The notes: generated from the sequence alone by a model not told the origin. Shown: positions 44,552 to 54,638, numbered from the stretch's first letter. The stretch is 64,000 nt of DNA from Bacteroidota bacterium (GCA_026416125.1 JAOAFT010000005.1:1-64000), one strand, 5' to 3'. Numbers and translations: made by a program.

Positions 44552-45631
44552 ATGGCACGAGCCCATAATTTTTTCCCAGGACCAGCAGTACTGCCAGTAC
44601 CCGTTCTTGAAGCAACACGTGATGCAGTAATGGATTTCAACGGTATTGGTGTCTCCATTATGGAAATCAGTCATCGCGACAAAGCCTTTGAACAAGTGAT
44701 CACCGAAGCACAAAACGATATGCTAGCAATCATGGGACTTTCACCAGATGAATACGCTGTGCTCTTCCTCGGGGGTGGTGCTTCAATGCAATTTGCAATG
44801 GTTCCACTGAATTTCCTCCAGAAAAAAGCTGAGTATGTCAATACCGGTGAGTGGGCAACAAAAGCAATTAAGGAAGCCAAGGTGATTGGCGAAGTTGTTG
44901 AAGTTGCATCATCAAAGGATAGTAAATTTTCGTTTATTCCAAAGAATATTCAATTTTCACCTGATGCTGATTATGTGCATATTACAACCAACAATACAAT
45001 CTACGGCACAGAATGGAAAACAGACCCTGATACAGGGAATGTACCACTCGTTGCTGATATGTCATCTGATATTCTCGGCATTAAACGCGACTTTAAGAAG
45101 TACAGCCTCATTTACGCTGGAGCGCAAAAAAATCTAGGTCCTGCAGGTGTCACTGTTGTCGTAATCAAAAAAGCATGGGCAGAAAAAGCAAAGCAAAATC
45201 TCCCCAATATTCTTAAGTACAAAGCCCATATCGACGCTGGTTCACTTTACAATACACCTCCAGTACTCCCTGTCTTTGTTGTACGACAAACGTTAAAGTG
45301 GATAATTGCTCAAGGTGGATTGGATGCTATCCAAAAGCAAAATGAAAAGAAAGCACAAATAATCTACGACGTTATTGATGCACATCCAGACTTCTACCGT
45401 GGCACCGTAACTGTAAAAGAAGATCGCTCATTGATGAATATTACCTTTGTCCTCCCCACACCAGAACTTGAAGATAAGTTCGCTGCTGAAGCAAAAGCAA
45501 GGAAAATGCTCGGGTTAAAGGGGCATCGTACAGTTGGTGGTATGCGAGCTTCACTATACAATGCATGTCCAATAGAATCTGTGGAGTTACTTGCGTCGTT
45601 TATGGAAGATTTCTACAAAGCGAACAAGTAA
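44552..45631 (+). CDS. serC: Phosphoserine aminotransferase
   Basis: A 359-residue PLP enzyme starting MARAHNFFPGPAVLP, with GGGASMQFAMVPLN near residue 74 and the Schiff-base Lys in IYAGAQKNLGPAG. It converts 3-phosphohydroxypyruvate and glutamate to phosphoserine. CAAGGAG lies 10 bases ahead of the ATG. The divergent serA and DUF1015 genes complete a serine cluster; a phosphoserine phosphatase (serB) is not in the window, and the HAD protein at 7952 is not an obvious one. A strong terminator follows the stop. Confidence 0.95.
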   Translation: MARAHNFFPGPAVLPVPVLEATRDAVMDFNGIGVSIMEISHRDKAFEQVITEAQNDMLAIMGLSPDEYAVLFLGGGASMQFAMVPLNFLQKKAEYVNTGEWATKAIKEAKVIGEVVEVASSKDSKFSFIPKNIQFSPDADYVHITTNNTIYGTEWKTDPDTGNVPLVADMSSDILGIKRDFKKYSLIYAGAQKNLGPAGVTVVVIKKAWAEKAKQNLPNILKYKAHIDAGSLYNTPPVLPVFVVRQTLKWIIAQGGLDAIQKQNEKKAQIIYDVIDAHPDFYRGTVTVKEDRSLMNITFVLPTPELEDKFAAEAKARKMLGLKGHRTVGGMRASLYNACPIESVELLASFMEDFYKANK

Positions 45632-45654
45632 CAATAGCTACCAATACTACACAA

Positions 45655-45687
45655 AGAGCAACTCTCCCAAGAGTTGCTCTTTTTTTT
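45655..45687 (+). terminator. Rho-independent terminator after serC
   Basis: A perfect 10-pair stem (45655-45664 with 45671-45680), a 6-base loop and then TTTTTTT on the plus strand, 24 bases after the serC stop. Confidence 0.92.
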
Positions 45688-45689
45688 GC

Positions 45690-45926
45690 TGTGGCTACCT
45701 CCTCTGATTCAGAAAAATACTTGTCAGTAGATTATAAAATTGTACGAGTTTCACCATCATGTGTTATAATGCAAAACAGTTGATCTGAGTAATAGATTCA
45801 TTATCCTTTTCCACGCCATAGAGAGTATAGAGCTTTGATACGCGAAGTGGACTCAGCAGTTTTACAGAATACTGTAAGTACGTCCATAGGAGGTTTCACC
45901 TATACCGTGAATTCACTAGAAGAATA
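45690..45926. other. Non-coding stretch between the serC and clpB terminators
   Basis: No plausible reading frame and no tRNA fold. TATAAT (45766-45771 region) with a TTGTAC 19 bases ahead could be a plus-strand promoter. Small hairpins are visible at about 45870-45885 (TTACAG-AATA-CTGTAA) and about 45891-45905. With the palindromic terminator at 45927 this could encode a roughly 185-base RNA; evidence is weak. Confidence 0.25.
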
Positions 45927-45960
45927 AAAGTCCTGGTACCTTGCTAAGTACCAGGACTTT
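45927..45960 (-). terminator. Rho-independent terminator after clpB
   Basis: A perfect 13-pair stem (45927-45939 with 45948-45960), 8-base loop, followed on the minus strand by TTATTCTTC. Its symmetric ends could stop transcripts from both sides. Confidence 0.8.
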
Positions 45961-45989
45961 AGAATGGAGAGAACAGACGTTTACTAATC

Positions 45990-48623
45990 TTATTCTACCA
46001 CATCGGCTTTCACAACTGGTATAAACTGAAGCATTCCTCGATCATCAACATCAATCGTTACTTCATCACCTTCAGTTATTTCTCCAGAAAGTAACTTTTG
46101 GGAAAGTTGATTGATGACGTATTTTTGAATGGTACGTTTCAGTGGCCGAGCACCAAAACTTGGATCGTAGCCTATTGTTGCTAAACGTGCCTTAGCTTCG
46201 GGTGTAAAGTGCAAACGTATGTTTTTATCAGCAACGTGCTTTTGTACTTTCCGTAATTGGAGTTCAACGATCTGCGCAATTTCTTTCATTGTTAATGGCT
46301 TGAAGAAAATGATTTCATCAACTCTGTTAAGGAACTCCGGTCGAATCGTTTGTTTAAGGAGTTCAAAAATACGTACCCGCAAATCCCCCATAATTTCATC
46401 CCGATTCTCTTCAGTGAGATACTCCATTTTCTCTTGGATAAGATGTGAACCAAGATTCGATGTCATAATGATAATTGTGTTTTTAAAATTAACTGTATGA
46501 CCCTTACTATCGGTCAAACGTCCTTCATCGAGAAGTTGGAGTAGTACATTGAAGACTTCATGGTGTGCCTTTTCAATTTCATCGAGGAGTACAACTGAGT
46601 ACGGTTTTCTCCGTACTGCTTCTGTTAATTGACCACCTTCTTCATAGCCAACGTAGCCAGGAGGTGCCCCAATAAGACGAGAAACAGAGAATTTCTCCAT
46701 GTACTCACTCATGTCAATCCGTACTATGGCGTTTTCATCGTTGAAAAGAAATTCAGCTAATGCCTTTGCAAGCTCCGTTTTTCCAACACCAGTACTACCA
46801 AGAAAAATAAATGTACCAATGGGTTTGTTTTCATCTTGTAATCCTGCACGACTCCGACGTATTGCATCGGCAACTGCACGAACTGCATCATCTTGATTCA
46901 CAAGGCGTTCATGGATTCGTTCTTCCAAGTGAAGAAGCTTTGTGCGTTCACTTTCGAGCATGCGTTGTACTGGTATCCCTGTCCACTTTGCAACAATTTC
47001 AGCAATATCTTCTGCGTCAACTTCCTCCTTCAACATTTTCCGATCTTTTTGAACATTGGCAAGTTGCTTCGATGCTTGTTGAAGTTGTTTTTCAAGATTC
47101 GCAATTACACCGTATCGAAGTTCCGCAACACGACCGAAATTACCAACTCGTTCCTGTTGCTCTGCTTCCTGCTTAGCATGTTCAATTTCTTCTTTCATTT
47201 TTCGTATCGACTGTATTAGGTCTTTTTCTACTTGCCAATGTGCGCGAAGTGAATCGCGGAGTTGTTTTTGCTCTGTGAGTTCTTGCTCTATCTCCGCGAG
47301 CCGATTCTTCGATTCTTCATCATGTTCGCGTTTAACAGCCTCCCGCTCAATTTCTAATTGCTTGATCCGCCGTTCAACACTATCGAGCTCTTCTGGCATT
47401 GAATCAATCTCTATACGTAATTTCGATGCAGCTTCGTCAATGAGGTCAATCGCTTTATCGGGTAAGAACCGATCGGTTATATACCGATGGCTTAGCTGTG
47501 CTGCTGCAACAATAGCTCCATCAGTGATTCGTACTCCATGGTGTACTTCATACCGCTCTTTAATTCCTCGGAGAATCGAGATAGTATCTTCAACGCTTGG
47601 TTCATCAATAAGTATAGGCTGAAACCGTCGTTCAAGAGCAGGATCTTTCTCGATGTGTTTTCTGTACTCATCAATTGTTGTTGCCCCAATGGCACGCAAT
47701 TCACCTCGTGCTAATGCTGGTTTAAGCATATTGGCAGCATCGACGGCTCCTTGTGCAGCACCAGCACCAACAAGCGTGTGTAATTCATCAATAAAAAGAA
47801 TAATTTCTCCGTTTGATTCTGTTACCTCCTTCAGTACCGCTTTTAAGCGTTCTTCAAATTGCCCACGAAATGTTGTACCTGCGATGAGAGCTCCCATATC
47901 AAGCGCAATAATCCGTTTCGATTTCAAACTCTCTGGTACATCACCTTGTACAATACGATGTGCAATACCTTCTGCAATAGCAGTTTTCCCTACACCTGGA
48001 TCACCAATAAGTACAGGATTGTTCTTTGTTCGTCGTGAGAGTACTTGAAGCACACGACGAATCTCATCTTCACGACCAATAACAGGATCCAATTTCCCCT
48101 GCTGTGCAAGTGCATTAAGGTCACGACCAAATCGTTGGAGTGCTTGGTATTTCTCCTCAGGCATCTGGTCGGTAACGCGATGTGTACCGCGAACATCCTT
48201 GAGCGCTTTGTACACATTTTCGCGAGTCACACCTTGATCTACAAGAAGTTTCCCTGCATTTGATTTATTCTGAAGAATTCCGAGAAGTAAATGTTCCGTG
48301 CTGATGTATTCGTCTTTTAGCAGTTCAGCTTCTCGCATTGCACTTTCGAACGTTTGTGCAAGCGTACTCGAAATATGTTGATTACCAAGATTTGCACCCT
48401 GCACCTTTGGCAACCGCTCAATCATTTCATTGAGCTTAATCTTGATGTAGTTGACGTTTGCACCAACTTTCTGGAGAATCGGGACGACGATTCCCTCACT
48501 ATCTTGTACTAATGCAGCAAGGAGGTGCTCAGGCTCAATGATCTGGTTTGAGTAATTCGACGCAATTTCTTGAGCTGTTTGCACAGATTCCTGTGCTTTA
48601 ATTGTAAATTTATTGAAGTTCAT
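45990..48623 (-). CDS. clpB: ATP-dependent disaggregase ClpB
   Basis: An 877-residue AAA+ chaperone. The N-terminal Clp repeat domain ([20 protein letters not shown]), two Walker A motifs ([13 protein letters not shown] and [14 protein letters not shown]), the middle coiled coil (about 400-530, with [20 protein letters not shown]) that only ClpB and not ClpA/C carry, and the C-terminal D2 small domain are all present. It rescues aggregated proteins with DnaK. The start at 48623 has GAGAGGTGATC ahead of it; a GTG/ATG five codons earlier is less likely. It follows dnaK after a strong hairpin. Confidence 0.95.
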   Translation of the reverse strand: MNFNKFTIKAQESVQTAQEIASNYSNQIIEPEHLLAALVQDSEGIVVPILQKVGANVNYIKIKLNEMIERLPKVQGANLGNQHISSTLAQTFESAMREAELLKDEYISTEHLLLGILQNKSNAGKLLVDQGVTRENVYKALKDVRGTHRVTDQMPEEKYQALQRFGRDLNALAQQGKLDPVIGREDEIRRVLQVLSRRTKNNPVLIGDPGVGKTAIAEGIAHRIVQGDVPESLKSKRIIALDMGALIAGTTFRGQFEERLKAVLKEVTESNGEIILFIDELHTLVGAGAAQGAVDAANMLKPALARGELRAIGATTIDEYRKHIEKDPALERRFQPILIDEPSVEDTISILRGIKERYEVHHGVRITDGAIVAAAQLSHRYITDRFLPDKAIDLIDEAASKLRIEIDSMPEELDSVERRIKQLEIEREAVKREHDEESKNRLAEIEQELTEQKQLRDSLRAHWQVEKDLIQSIRKMKEEIEHAKQEAEQQERVGNFGRVAELRYGVIANLEKQLQQASKQLANVQKDRKMLKEEVDAEDIAEIVAKWTGIPVQRMLESERTKLLHLEERIHERLVNQDDAVRAVADAIRRSRAGLQDENKPIGTFIFLGSTGVGKTELAKALAEFLFNDENAIVRIDMSEYMEKFSVSRLIGAPPGYVGYEEGGQLTEAVRRKPYSVVLLDEIEKAHHEVFNVLLQLLDEGRLTDSKGHTVNFKNTIIIMTSNLGSHLIQEKMEYLTEENRDEIMGDLRVRIFELLKQTIRPEFLNRVDEIIFFKPLTMKEIAQIVELQLRKVQKHVADKNIRLHFTPEAKARLATIGYDPSFGARPLKRTIQKYVINQLSQKLLSGEITEGDEVTIDVDDRGMLQFIPVVKADVVE

Positions 48624-48656
48624 AGGATCACCTCTCAAAGTTAATCTCAGGTTGTA

Positions 48657-48689
48657 GAATGAAGGCGAGGAGTACCCTCGCCTTCATTC
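48657..48689 (-). repeat. 14-pair perfect hairpin between dnaK and clpB
   Basis: Stem 48657-48670 with 48676-48689 and a 5-base loop. There is no T run after it on the minus strand. It may be a processing or stability element that sets the dnaK to clpB mRNA ratio, or a weak terminator. Confidence 0.6.
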
Positions 48690-48722
48690 TTGTAAATATC
48701 GCCACAACCTGGAAAAGCGATA

Positions 48723-50660
48723 TTACTTATCGTCGACAACTTCAAAATCAGCGTTCTCGACTTTTTTCCCATCGCTTGCCGTCCCAGCACCTGTCGATGA
48801 TGCACTGGATGACCCCGTGTTACTTGTACCTGCTTGCTGGGTCCGAACTGTTTCGTACATTCTTGTCGACGCTTCGTTCCAAGCATCGTTCAACGCATCC
48901 ATTTTCGCTTTAATGTCATTTACGTTGTTTGCCTTAATTGCATCATCGAGTGCATTCGCAGCATTCTCGATTTTCGCTTTCAGATCTGCCGGAATCTTAT
49001 CCGCAAGATCTTTTAACTGCTTTCGAGTCTGGAACACAAGCGTATCAGCCCTATTCTTCAGTTCAATTTCCTCACGTCGTTTCTTATCTTCTGCTTCATG
49101 TTCCTTAGCATCTGCTTTCATTCGTTCAATCTCTTCTTTGGAGAGACCACTTGAAGATGTAATACGGATACTCTGTTCTTTGCCTGTTGCTTTATCTTTT
49201 GCTGAAACATGAAGAATTCCATTTGCATCAATATCAAATGTTACTTCAATTTGTGGCACTCCACGGGGTGCTGGTGGTATACCATCGAGATGGAATCGTC
49301 CGAGCGTACGGTTATCAACTGCCATCGGACGTTCTCCTTGAAGGACATGAATTTCAACTGATGTTTGGTTATCTGTTGCTGTTGAGAAAATTTCCGTTTT
49401 TCGTGTGGGTATCGTAGTGTTTGCTGGTATCATCGGTGTCATCACACCACCAAGTGTTTCAATACCAAGTGTTAATGGTGTAACATCCAACAACAGTACG
49501 TCGGTTACTTCACCAGTTAATACACCACCTTGGATTGCAGCACCAACAGCAACAACTTCATCGGGGTTAACACCTTTGTGCCCTTCTTTTCCAAATATTT
49601 CTTTGACGAGTTGTTGAATTCGCGGAACGCGAGTCATACCACCTACAAGAATAACTTCATCGATTTGCCGCGGTGTTAATCCGGCATCTTTGAGTGCTTT
49701 CTCAACTGGAGGAACACAACGCTGTACTAGATCTTCAACAAGCGATTCGAACTTTGCACGCGTGAGTGTCATATTCAGATGCTTCGGACCATCTGCAGTT
49801 GCAGTAATGAACGGTAAATTAATCTCCGTCTGCATGAGCTGTGAGAGTTCCATTTTAGCTTTCTCTGCAGCTTCGCGTAGACGCTGCAATGCCATTGGGT
49901 CCTTCCGTAAGTCAATACCTTCTTGCTTTTTAAATTCATCCGCGATGTAATCGAGGATACGCATGTCGAAGTTATCGCCACCAAGGTGAGTATCTCCGTT
50001 TGTTGCCTTTACCTCGAAAACACCATCACCAAGTTCAAGAATCGATATATCGAACGTACCACCACCAAGGTCAAACACTGCGATTTTTAAATCCTTATGT
50101 TTCTTATCGAGACCGTATGCAAGTGCTGCCGCTGTTGGCTCGTTGATGATACGACGGACATTAAGTCCTGCAATTTCACCCGCTTCCTTCGTTGCTTGTC
50201 GTTGAGCATCGTTGAAGTAGGCAGGCACCGTAATTACTGCATCTGTAACTTTAGTACCCAGGTAATCCTCAGCTGTTTGTTTCATCTTCTGAAGTATCAT
50301 AGCTGAGATTTCCGGTGGTGAATACACTCGATCCCCAATTTGCACACGTGCCGTATTGTTCTCTCCACGGACAACCTTGTAAGGGACAAGCTTCATTTCT
50401 TCTGTTACTTCGTCATAGAACCGCCCCATGAACCGCTTAATTGAGTAGATAGTATTTTCTGAGTTTGTAATTGCTTGACGTTTCGCAGCAGCTCCTACTA
50501 AACGTTCACCAGTTTTTGTAAACGCCACTACCGATGGCGTCGTTCGGGAACCCTCCGAATTCGCTATAACAACCGGATCGTTCCCTTCCATAACAGCAAC
50601 GACAGAGTTCGTCGTTCCTAAATCAATTCCAATTATTTTTCCCGTTGGTCTTGTAGACAT
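48723..50660 (-). CDS. dnaK: Molecular chaperone DnaK (Hsp70)
   Basis: A 645-residue Hsp70. The ATPase domain starts [16 protein letters not shown]; the phosphate-2 loop [15 protein letters not shown], the adenosine block [13 protein letters not shown] and the substrate-binding domain ([16 protein letters not shown]) follow. The C-terminal acidic lid end is DFEVVDDK, without the exact EEVD of eukaryotes. It binds exposed hydrophobic peptides under ATP control with DnaJ and GrpE, neither of which is in the window. An AAAAGGAGAG site precedes the ATG. Confidence 0.97.
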   Translation of the reverse strand: MSTRPTGKIIGIDLGTTNSVVAVMEGNDPVVIANSEGSRTTPSVVAFTKTGERLVGAAAKRQAITNSENTIYSIKRFMGRFYDEVTEEMKLVPYKVVRGENNTARVQIGDRVYSPPEISAMILQKMKQTAEDYLGTKVTDAVITVPAYFNDAQRQATKEAGEIAGLNVRRIINEPTAAALAYGLDKKHKDLKIAVFDLGGGTFDISILELGDGVFEVKATNGDTHLGGDNFDMRILDYIADEFKKQEGIDLRKDPMALQRLREAAEKAKMELSQLMQTEINLPFITATADGPKHLNMTLTRAKFESLVEDLVQRCVPPVEKALKDAGLTPRQIDEVILVGGMTRVPRIQQLVKEIFGKEGHKGVNPDEVVAVGAAIQGGVLTGEVTDVLLLDVTPLTLGIETLGGVMTPMIPANTTIPTRKTEIFSTATDNQTSVEIHVLQGERPMAVDNRTLGRFHLDGIPPAPRGVPQIEVTFDIDANGILHVSAKDKATGKEQSIRITSSSGLSKEEIERMKADAKEHEAEDKKRREEIELKNRADTLVFQTRKQLKDLADKIPADLKAKIENAANALDDAIKANNVNDIKAKMDALNDAWNEASTRMYETVRTQQAGTSNTGSSSASSTGAGTASDGKKVENADFEVVDDK

Positions 50661-50711
50661 TTGTTCTCTCCTTTTCGTTATGTGGCTTTCCCACCACAGG
50701 GTTAATTGTTA

Positions 50712-50762
50712 TTAAAAAAGAACAGGTGGAGCACACCAAGTTTATGTATGCTCCACACTGTT
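50712..50762 (-). terminator. Rho-independent terminator after the Hsp20 genes
   Basis: An 8-pair perfect core (50726-50733 with 50749-50756) extended by AACAG/CTGTT, followed on the minus strand by CTTTTTTAATAAC. It lies just after the third Hsp20 stop at 50771 and separates the Hsp20 trio from dnaK. Confidence 0.78.
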
Positions 50763-50770
50763 GTGAAGTG

Positions 50771-51238
50771 TTACTTCACCTTAACTTCAATTTGTTTTGG
50801 TTTTGCTTCTTCTGCCTTTGGCAACGTGATCGTGAGTACACCATCCTTGTAGGTCGCATCAATCTTGTCGCTCTTTACAGTGCTCGGAAGCGTGAACGAC
50901 CGATTGAAGCTCCCATAACATCGTTCAATGCGATGGTAGTTCTCTTTCTTAGTCTCCTTCTCGAATTTCTTCTCACCTCGAATCGTAAGTACATTCGATT
51001 CGAGAGTGACCTTTACGTCGTCTTTTTCGACACCAGGTAACTCTACCTTCACAATGTATGCATCGTCCTTCTCTGCAATGTCGACAGCAGGAGACCACTG
51101 TGCCAAGGATGTTTCCTCTTCGTCACGCCAGCCACGGAAGAAGCTATCGAACATTCGATTAATCTCCCGTTGGAGATTGAAAATCTCATTTGGGAAGTTT
51201 GCTAGTTCACGAGCAGGATTCCATCGAATGAGCGCCAT
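50771..51238 (-). CDS. Small heat-shock protein Hsp20, third of three
   Basis: A 155-residue alpha-crystallin-type holdase. The alpha-crystallin domain (about 45-145) includes AYIVKVELPGVEKDDVKVTL and the closing GVLTITLPKAEEAKP; an N-terminal amphipathic region (EIFNLQREINRMFDSFFRGW) is typical. It prevents aggregation of unfolding proteins and feeds DnaK/ClpB. A GGAAAGGAGGGG site precedes the ATG. It follows the second paralogue after 18 bases and is followed by a terminator. The three copies differ enough to be distinct paralogues. Confidence 0.93.
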   Translation of the reverse strand: MALIRWNPARELANFPNEIFNLQREINRMFDSFFRGWRDEEETSLAQWSPAVDIAEKDDAYIVKVELPGVEKDDVKVTLESNVLTIRGEKKFEKETKKENYHRIERCYGSFNRSFTLPSTVKSDKIDATYKDGVLTITLPKAEEAKPKQIEVKVK

Positions 51239-51256
51239 AATTCACCCCTCCTTTCC

Positions 51257-51631
51257 TTATTGGATTTTAATTTCTCGTGCTTTCATTTCATCTGTTTTTG
51301 GTAACGTAATTGTTAATACACCATCTTCAAAACTAGCGTGAATACCTTCAACATTTATTCCATCGCCAATGTTGAACTCACGGTAATATCGCTTGCGCCC
51401 AATTTCGCTGTAGAGCAAATTCATTGATTCATCCGCAGTGATAGAGCTTTGGACTACAAGCTTCCGTGGTTCAACTTGTAATTTGATCGACTCCTTTGTT
51501 GCACCAGGAAGATCGAGTTTGACAACAAAGGAATCTGCAGTTTCATAAATATCAGTCACTGGTGGAACCACACGTTCATTCATCTCATAGCGAGTTAATG
51601 CTGTTGGGGTATACGGCACTAACGCAGTCAT
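51257..51631 (-). CDS. Small heat-shock protein Hsp20, second of three
   Basis: A 124-residue Hsp20 protein. The alpha-crystallin domain spans about 25-122, with SFVVKLDLPGATKESIKLQV and GVLTITLPKTDEMKAREI. It is shorter at the N terminus than its neighbours. AAAGGAGG lies nine bases ahead of the ATG at 51631; two start-like codons upstream (GTG 51640, ATG 51637) are too close to that site. It follows the first paralogue by 18 bases. Confidence 0.9.
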   Translation of the reverse strand: MTALVPYTPTALTRYEMNERVVPPVTDIYETADSFVVKLDLPGATKESIKLQVEPRKLVVQSSITADESMNLLYSEIGRKRYYREFNIGDGINVEGIHASFEDGVLTITLPKTDEMKAREIKIQ

Positions 51632-51649
51632 AGCCATCACCCTCCTTTC

Positions 51650-52054
51650 TTACTTAATCTCAATTGTACGTGTTCTAGCGACTTCTGCTTTTGGCAATGT
51701 TACACGAAGAACTCCATTATTCATCTCAGCTGTAATTTTCTCAGCATCAACGTCGTGCGGAATTTCGATTGAGCGTGTGAATTTTCGAACTCGCATCTCG
51801 TTTAGAAGTATGCGAGCATCCTGCGGAATTTCGTAAGGTTTCCGCTCGCCGCTGATGGTGAGTACATTATTCTCATACTTCAGTGATACATCCTCTTTTT
51901 TAACGCCAGGTACTTCAGCTACCACAACGGTGGCAGCATCGTTCTCAAGAATATCTATCGCTGGATATACAGTTGGTGTTACATCCAGTGCAGGTGTGAA
52001 GAACTCCTCAATGAGTTCGTCGAAAATGTTTGGATATGCAACTCTGACCATCAT
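51650..52054 (-). CDS. Small heat-shock protein Hsp20, first of three
   Basis: A 134-residue Hsp20 protein; the alpha-crystallin domain (about 30-132) includes TVVVAEVPGVKKEDVSLKYE and NGVLRVTLPKAEVARTRTIEI. The N terminus PNIFDELIEEFFTPALD is typical. GAAAGGAG lies eight bases ahead of the ATG at 52054; the preceding GTG (52063) overlaps the site. It is the promoter-proximal gene of the heat-shock block and has a dyad-rich region ahead of it. Confidence 0.9.
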   Translation of the reverse strand: MMVRVAYPNIFDELIEEFFTPALDVTPTVYPAIDILENDAATVVVAEVPGVKKEDVSLKYENNVLTISGERKPYEIPQDARILLNEMRVRKFTRSIEIPHDVDAEKITAEMNNGVLRVTLPKAEVARTRTIEIK

Positions 52055-52142
52055 GGCGATCACTCCTTTCTTTTTATTATTTGATTAATTGTTTTCTGCC
52101 ATTACGATGTTCAAGCAATGTGCCAAAATCAGAATTTCAAAA

Positions 52143-52158
52143 TTCGAATATTTTCGAA
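52143..52158 (-). promoter_or_regulatory. TTCGAA-N4-TTCGAA dyad upstream of the Hsp20 genes
   Basis: Two TTCGAA palindromes (52143-52148 and 52153-52158) four bases apart, about 89 bases ahead of the first Hsp20 ATG, amid further TTTGAAATT-like copies. A stress-regulator site is possible but the match is to no operator I can name; CIRCE and HAIR sequences are absent. Confidence 0.25.
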
Positions 52159-52318
52159 CCGCCTAATGCAATTGTACATCACAACCTGTCACATTTACTG
52201 TCATTATTGCAAAACATATATGTTATTATGTCATTATTCCTGCATTTTTTTCAGCGATGAAAACTAATCTTGTTTTCTTGATTTTCTGAGCCATTTTCAG
52301 TATTGTGTGTTATGTTCC

Positions 52319-53836
52319 ATGCACTTTTTCAAGTGTAAATATTGTCTTGTTTTATTTTACTTTGTTTTCCTTCACGCCCAACACCACGATGCAGTTTCAT
52401 CAAGTCCTGCTATACAAAGTATTCGGAATACTATTGATGTACTTACGAGCGATAGTGCAGAGGGCCGCGGTACAGGAGAACCAGGACAATGGGTTGCAGC
52501 ACAGTATATTTCATCACTCTGCAAACAATTTCATTTACTACCTCTTGGCGATTCTGGGACATATTTCCAACACTTTACTGTTACCAAAAAAAAGATGCTT
52601 CCAACAAGTACACTAACAATTACCAATGAACACTTTAGAAAAACATATACATGGGGTGAAGATTTTATAACAAATGAGCCTCTCGAGTGTAATGATAGTG
52701 CACCTGTGTATTTTATGGGTCCTCTCAGTAACTCGCTTGTTCAACAACACTTCGATTCTCTTCGTCAATCATTCTTATTCTTCATAGCTTCTTACGACTC
52801 GATACCGCATTCTTTTGAATATGCTACCATCATAAAGAACACTCAAAGAATATTTGACACAGCTATCGTTGGTATTCTCATCGGCTTCGATTCTACCGAA
52901 AACGACCTCTATGAACTGCTCGTTGCGCACTCGACAGACCAACGACAACAGAAACTTTCACTTCAATCCACTAACACAACTACTCAATTACCCATTATTT
53001 TTATTTCTCCAAAAGTAACTCTCGAGCTCATGAAATTATTGCCTAGAAGTCTCACAAGCTCTACGATGGGAAATACCAACAACCTCAATCCCTCCTTAAA
53101 GGAAGTCACCATTACTCTGCAATGCATGTATGAACATGTATTACTCAGTACTTGTAACATTGTTGGTTACTTACCCGGCACTGATTCAACACTCAAGCAT
53201 GAATATATCGTTATCACTGCTCACTATGATCACTTAGGGAAACATACCGATACACTATTCTTTCCAGGAGCTAATGATAACGCATCAGGGACAGCTGTTG
53301 TACTCGAAATTGCTCGTCAGTTATCCCAAATCGCTCGACGCAGTCGAAGTTTTATTTTTGTATACTTTACAGGGGAAGAACACGGCCTGTTAGGATCAAA
53401 GTACTTTATCACAAATCCACCGGTACCTCTCCGTTCAATTGTTGGTGTAATTAATGTAGACATGGTCGGGAGGAACGATGAAGACCATACAACTCCACAC
53501 TATATTTACGTTATTGGATCTACTAAAGTAAGATCAAATCTTGATAGTATTATTCAATCGGCGAACAGAGAAACTGTACACTTCGAGCTCGATTATCGAT
53601 ACAACGACGATTCAGATCCACACAAACTCTTATGGCGAAGTGATCATAGTGTATTTCTCCTTCGTGGTATACCTTCTGTTTTCTTTTTCGGTGGATTTCA
53701 CGCAGATTATCATGAACAAACTGACACAAAAGAAAAACTCGACCTGCAAAAACTTGATCTTGTTGTACGTCTTGTTCTTCAAGTTGCTATGAAATTATCT
53801 CACATCGGTACAACACTTCACACGATCGACAAATAA
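52319..53836 (+). CDS. Exported M28-family zinc aminopeptidase
   Basis: A 505-residue protein with a signal peptide (MHFFKCKYCLVLFYFVFLHAQ) and an M28 peptidase domain (about 285-495). Zinc ligands are seen in VITAHYDHLG (His/Asp), PGANDNASGTAVVLEIA (Asp), FTGEEHGLLGSKYF (Glu-Glu), INVDMVGR (Asp) and, near the end, FHADYHEQTD (His). An earlier protease-associated-like segment lies between. It removes N-terminal residues from peptides in the periplasm. The frame opens at a GTG (52307), but the ATG at 52319 gives the cleaner leader. Confidence 0.88.
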   Translation: MHFFKCKYCLVLFYFVFLHAQHHDAVSSSPAIQSIRNTIDVLTSDSAEGRGTGEPGQWVAAQYISSLCKQFHLLPLGDSGTYFQHFTVTKKKMLPTSTLTITNEHFRKTYTWGEDFITNEPLECNDSAPVYFMGPLSNSLVQQHFDSLRQSFLFFIASYDSIPHSFEYATIIKNTQRIFDTAIVGILIGFDSTENDLYELLVAHSTDQRQQKLSLQSTNTTTQLPIIFISPKVTLELMKLLPRSLTSSTMGNTNNLNPSLKEVTITLQCMYEHVLLSTCNIVGYLPGTDSTLKHEYIVITAHYDHLGKHTDTLFFPGANDNASGTAVVLEIARQLSQIARRSRSFIFVYFTGEEHGLLGSKYFITNPPVPLRSIVGVINVDMVGRNDEDHTTPHYIYVIGSTKVRSNLDSIIQSANRETVHFELDYRYNDDSDPHKLLWRSDHSVFLLRGIPSVFFFGGFHADYHEQTDTKEKLDLQKLDLVVRLVLQVAMKLSHIGTTLHTIDK

Positions 53837-53848
53837 GCGAGAATCTAC

Positions 53849-54634
53849 ATGTTCACGAGAGAAACCCTCCTCCATAACCTACACACACACATCTTAGGAA
53901 AGAAGATCTTTGTTTTTGATACAATCGATTCAACCAACACCTGTGCAAAAGTTTTAGCCGAAATTAATATCGAGAATGGTACAATTGTTATAGCTGAGTA
54001 CCAAACAGAAGGAAGAGGACGGTTAGGACGAAGTTGGATCTCGGACCATGGGAAAAACCTCCTGTTTTCCATCGTTATAAAACCACCCATCCATCGTTCA
54101 CGTGTTGGGTTCCTTCCTCTCTATACGGCCGTGAGTGTTGCTCAAGCTCTGGAATCGTATCTGAATATCCATGTAGAGTGCAAGTGGCCAAACGATATTC
54201 TAATAAACAACAAGAAATGCTGTGGAATACTCCTTGAGAGTTCTTTTCAAACAGACATACTCCGCTATGCCATACTCGGAATCGGTATCAACGTCAATCA
54301 GGATCGTTTTAATGAAGAACTCTTTGAAACAGCAACCTCGTTGAAACGTGAACTTAATACTTCTATTGATAGAGTAGCGTTATTTCAACATATTGTTTGT
54401 TACCTCGATGGTAATTATATACTCCTGGAAAACAACGACTTTGCAACAATTGTTGAACGATGGATAAAACGTGCTCCAATGATGGGAAATGAAGTTACTA
54501 TTATCCACGGTAATGAACAGACAACTGGAATCGCTGAAGGGATTGATTCTCAGGGTGGCTTGATTGTGCGTTGCCAGGACGGTGTAAAAATATTCTATGC
54601 AGGTGATGTATCAATTCGCTCATCGAAAAGGTGA
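53849..54634 (+). CDS. birA: Biotin-[acetyl-CoA-carboxylase] ligase
   Basis: A 261-residue monofunctional biotin protein ligase without the N-terminal helix-turn-helix repressor domain. The biotin-AMP loop is EYQTEGRGRLGRSW, the biotin site is CKWPNDILINNKKCCGILLE and the GIGINVNQ block is present. It joins biotin to the carboxyl-carrier protein of acetyl-CoA or related carboxylases. The C-terminal SH3-like domain follows. coaX starts 4 bases after its stop, the common birA-coaX pairing. Confidence 0.95.
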   Translation: MFTRETLLHNLHTHILGKKIFVFDTIDSTNTCAKVLAEINIENGTIVIAEYQTEGRGRLGRSWISDHGKNLLFSIVIKPPIHRSRVGFLPLYTAVSVAQALESYLNIHVECKWPNDILINNKKCCGILLESSFQTDILRYAILGIGINVNQDRFNEELFETATSLKRELNTSIDRVALFQHIVCYLDGNYILLENNDFATIVERWIKRAPMMGNEVTIIHGNEQTTGIAEGIDSQGGLIVRCQDGVKIFYAGDVSIRSSKR

Positions 54635-54638
54635 TACT

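Noticed and set aside
52098-52130. TGGCACATTGC-like sequence ahead of the Hsp20 genes resembling a sigma-54 promoter
   Set aside because: The distance between the GG and GC elements is about 4 bases shorter than the required 10, so it cannot be a -24/-12 promoter.
52064-52306. CIRCE or HAIR heat-shock operators
   Set aside because: No TTAGCACTC-N9-GAGTGCTAA or CTTGAGT-N7-ACTCAAG dyad is present in the Hsp20 upstream region.
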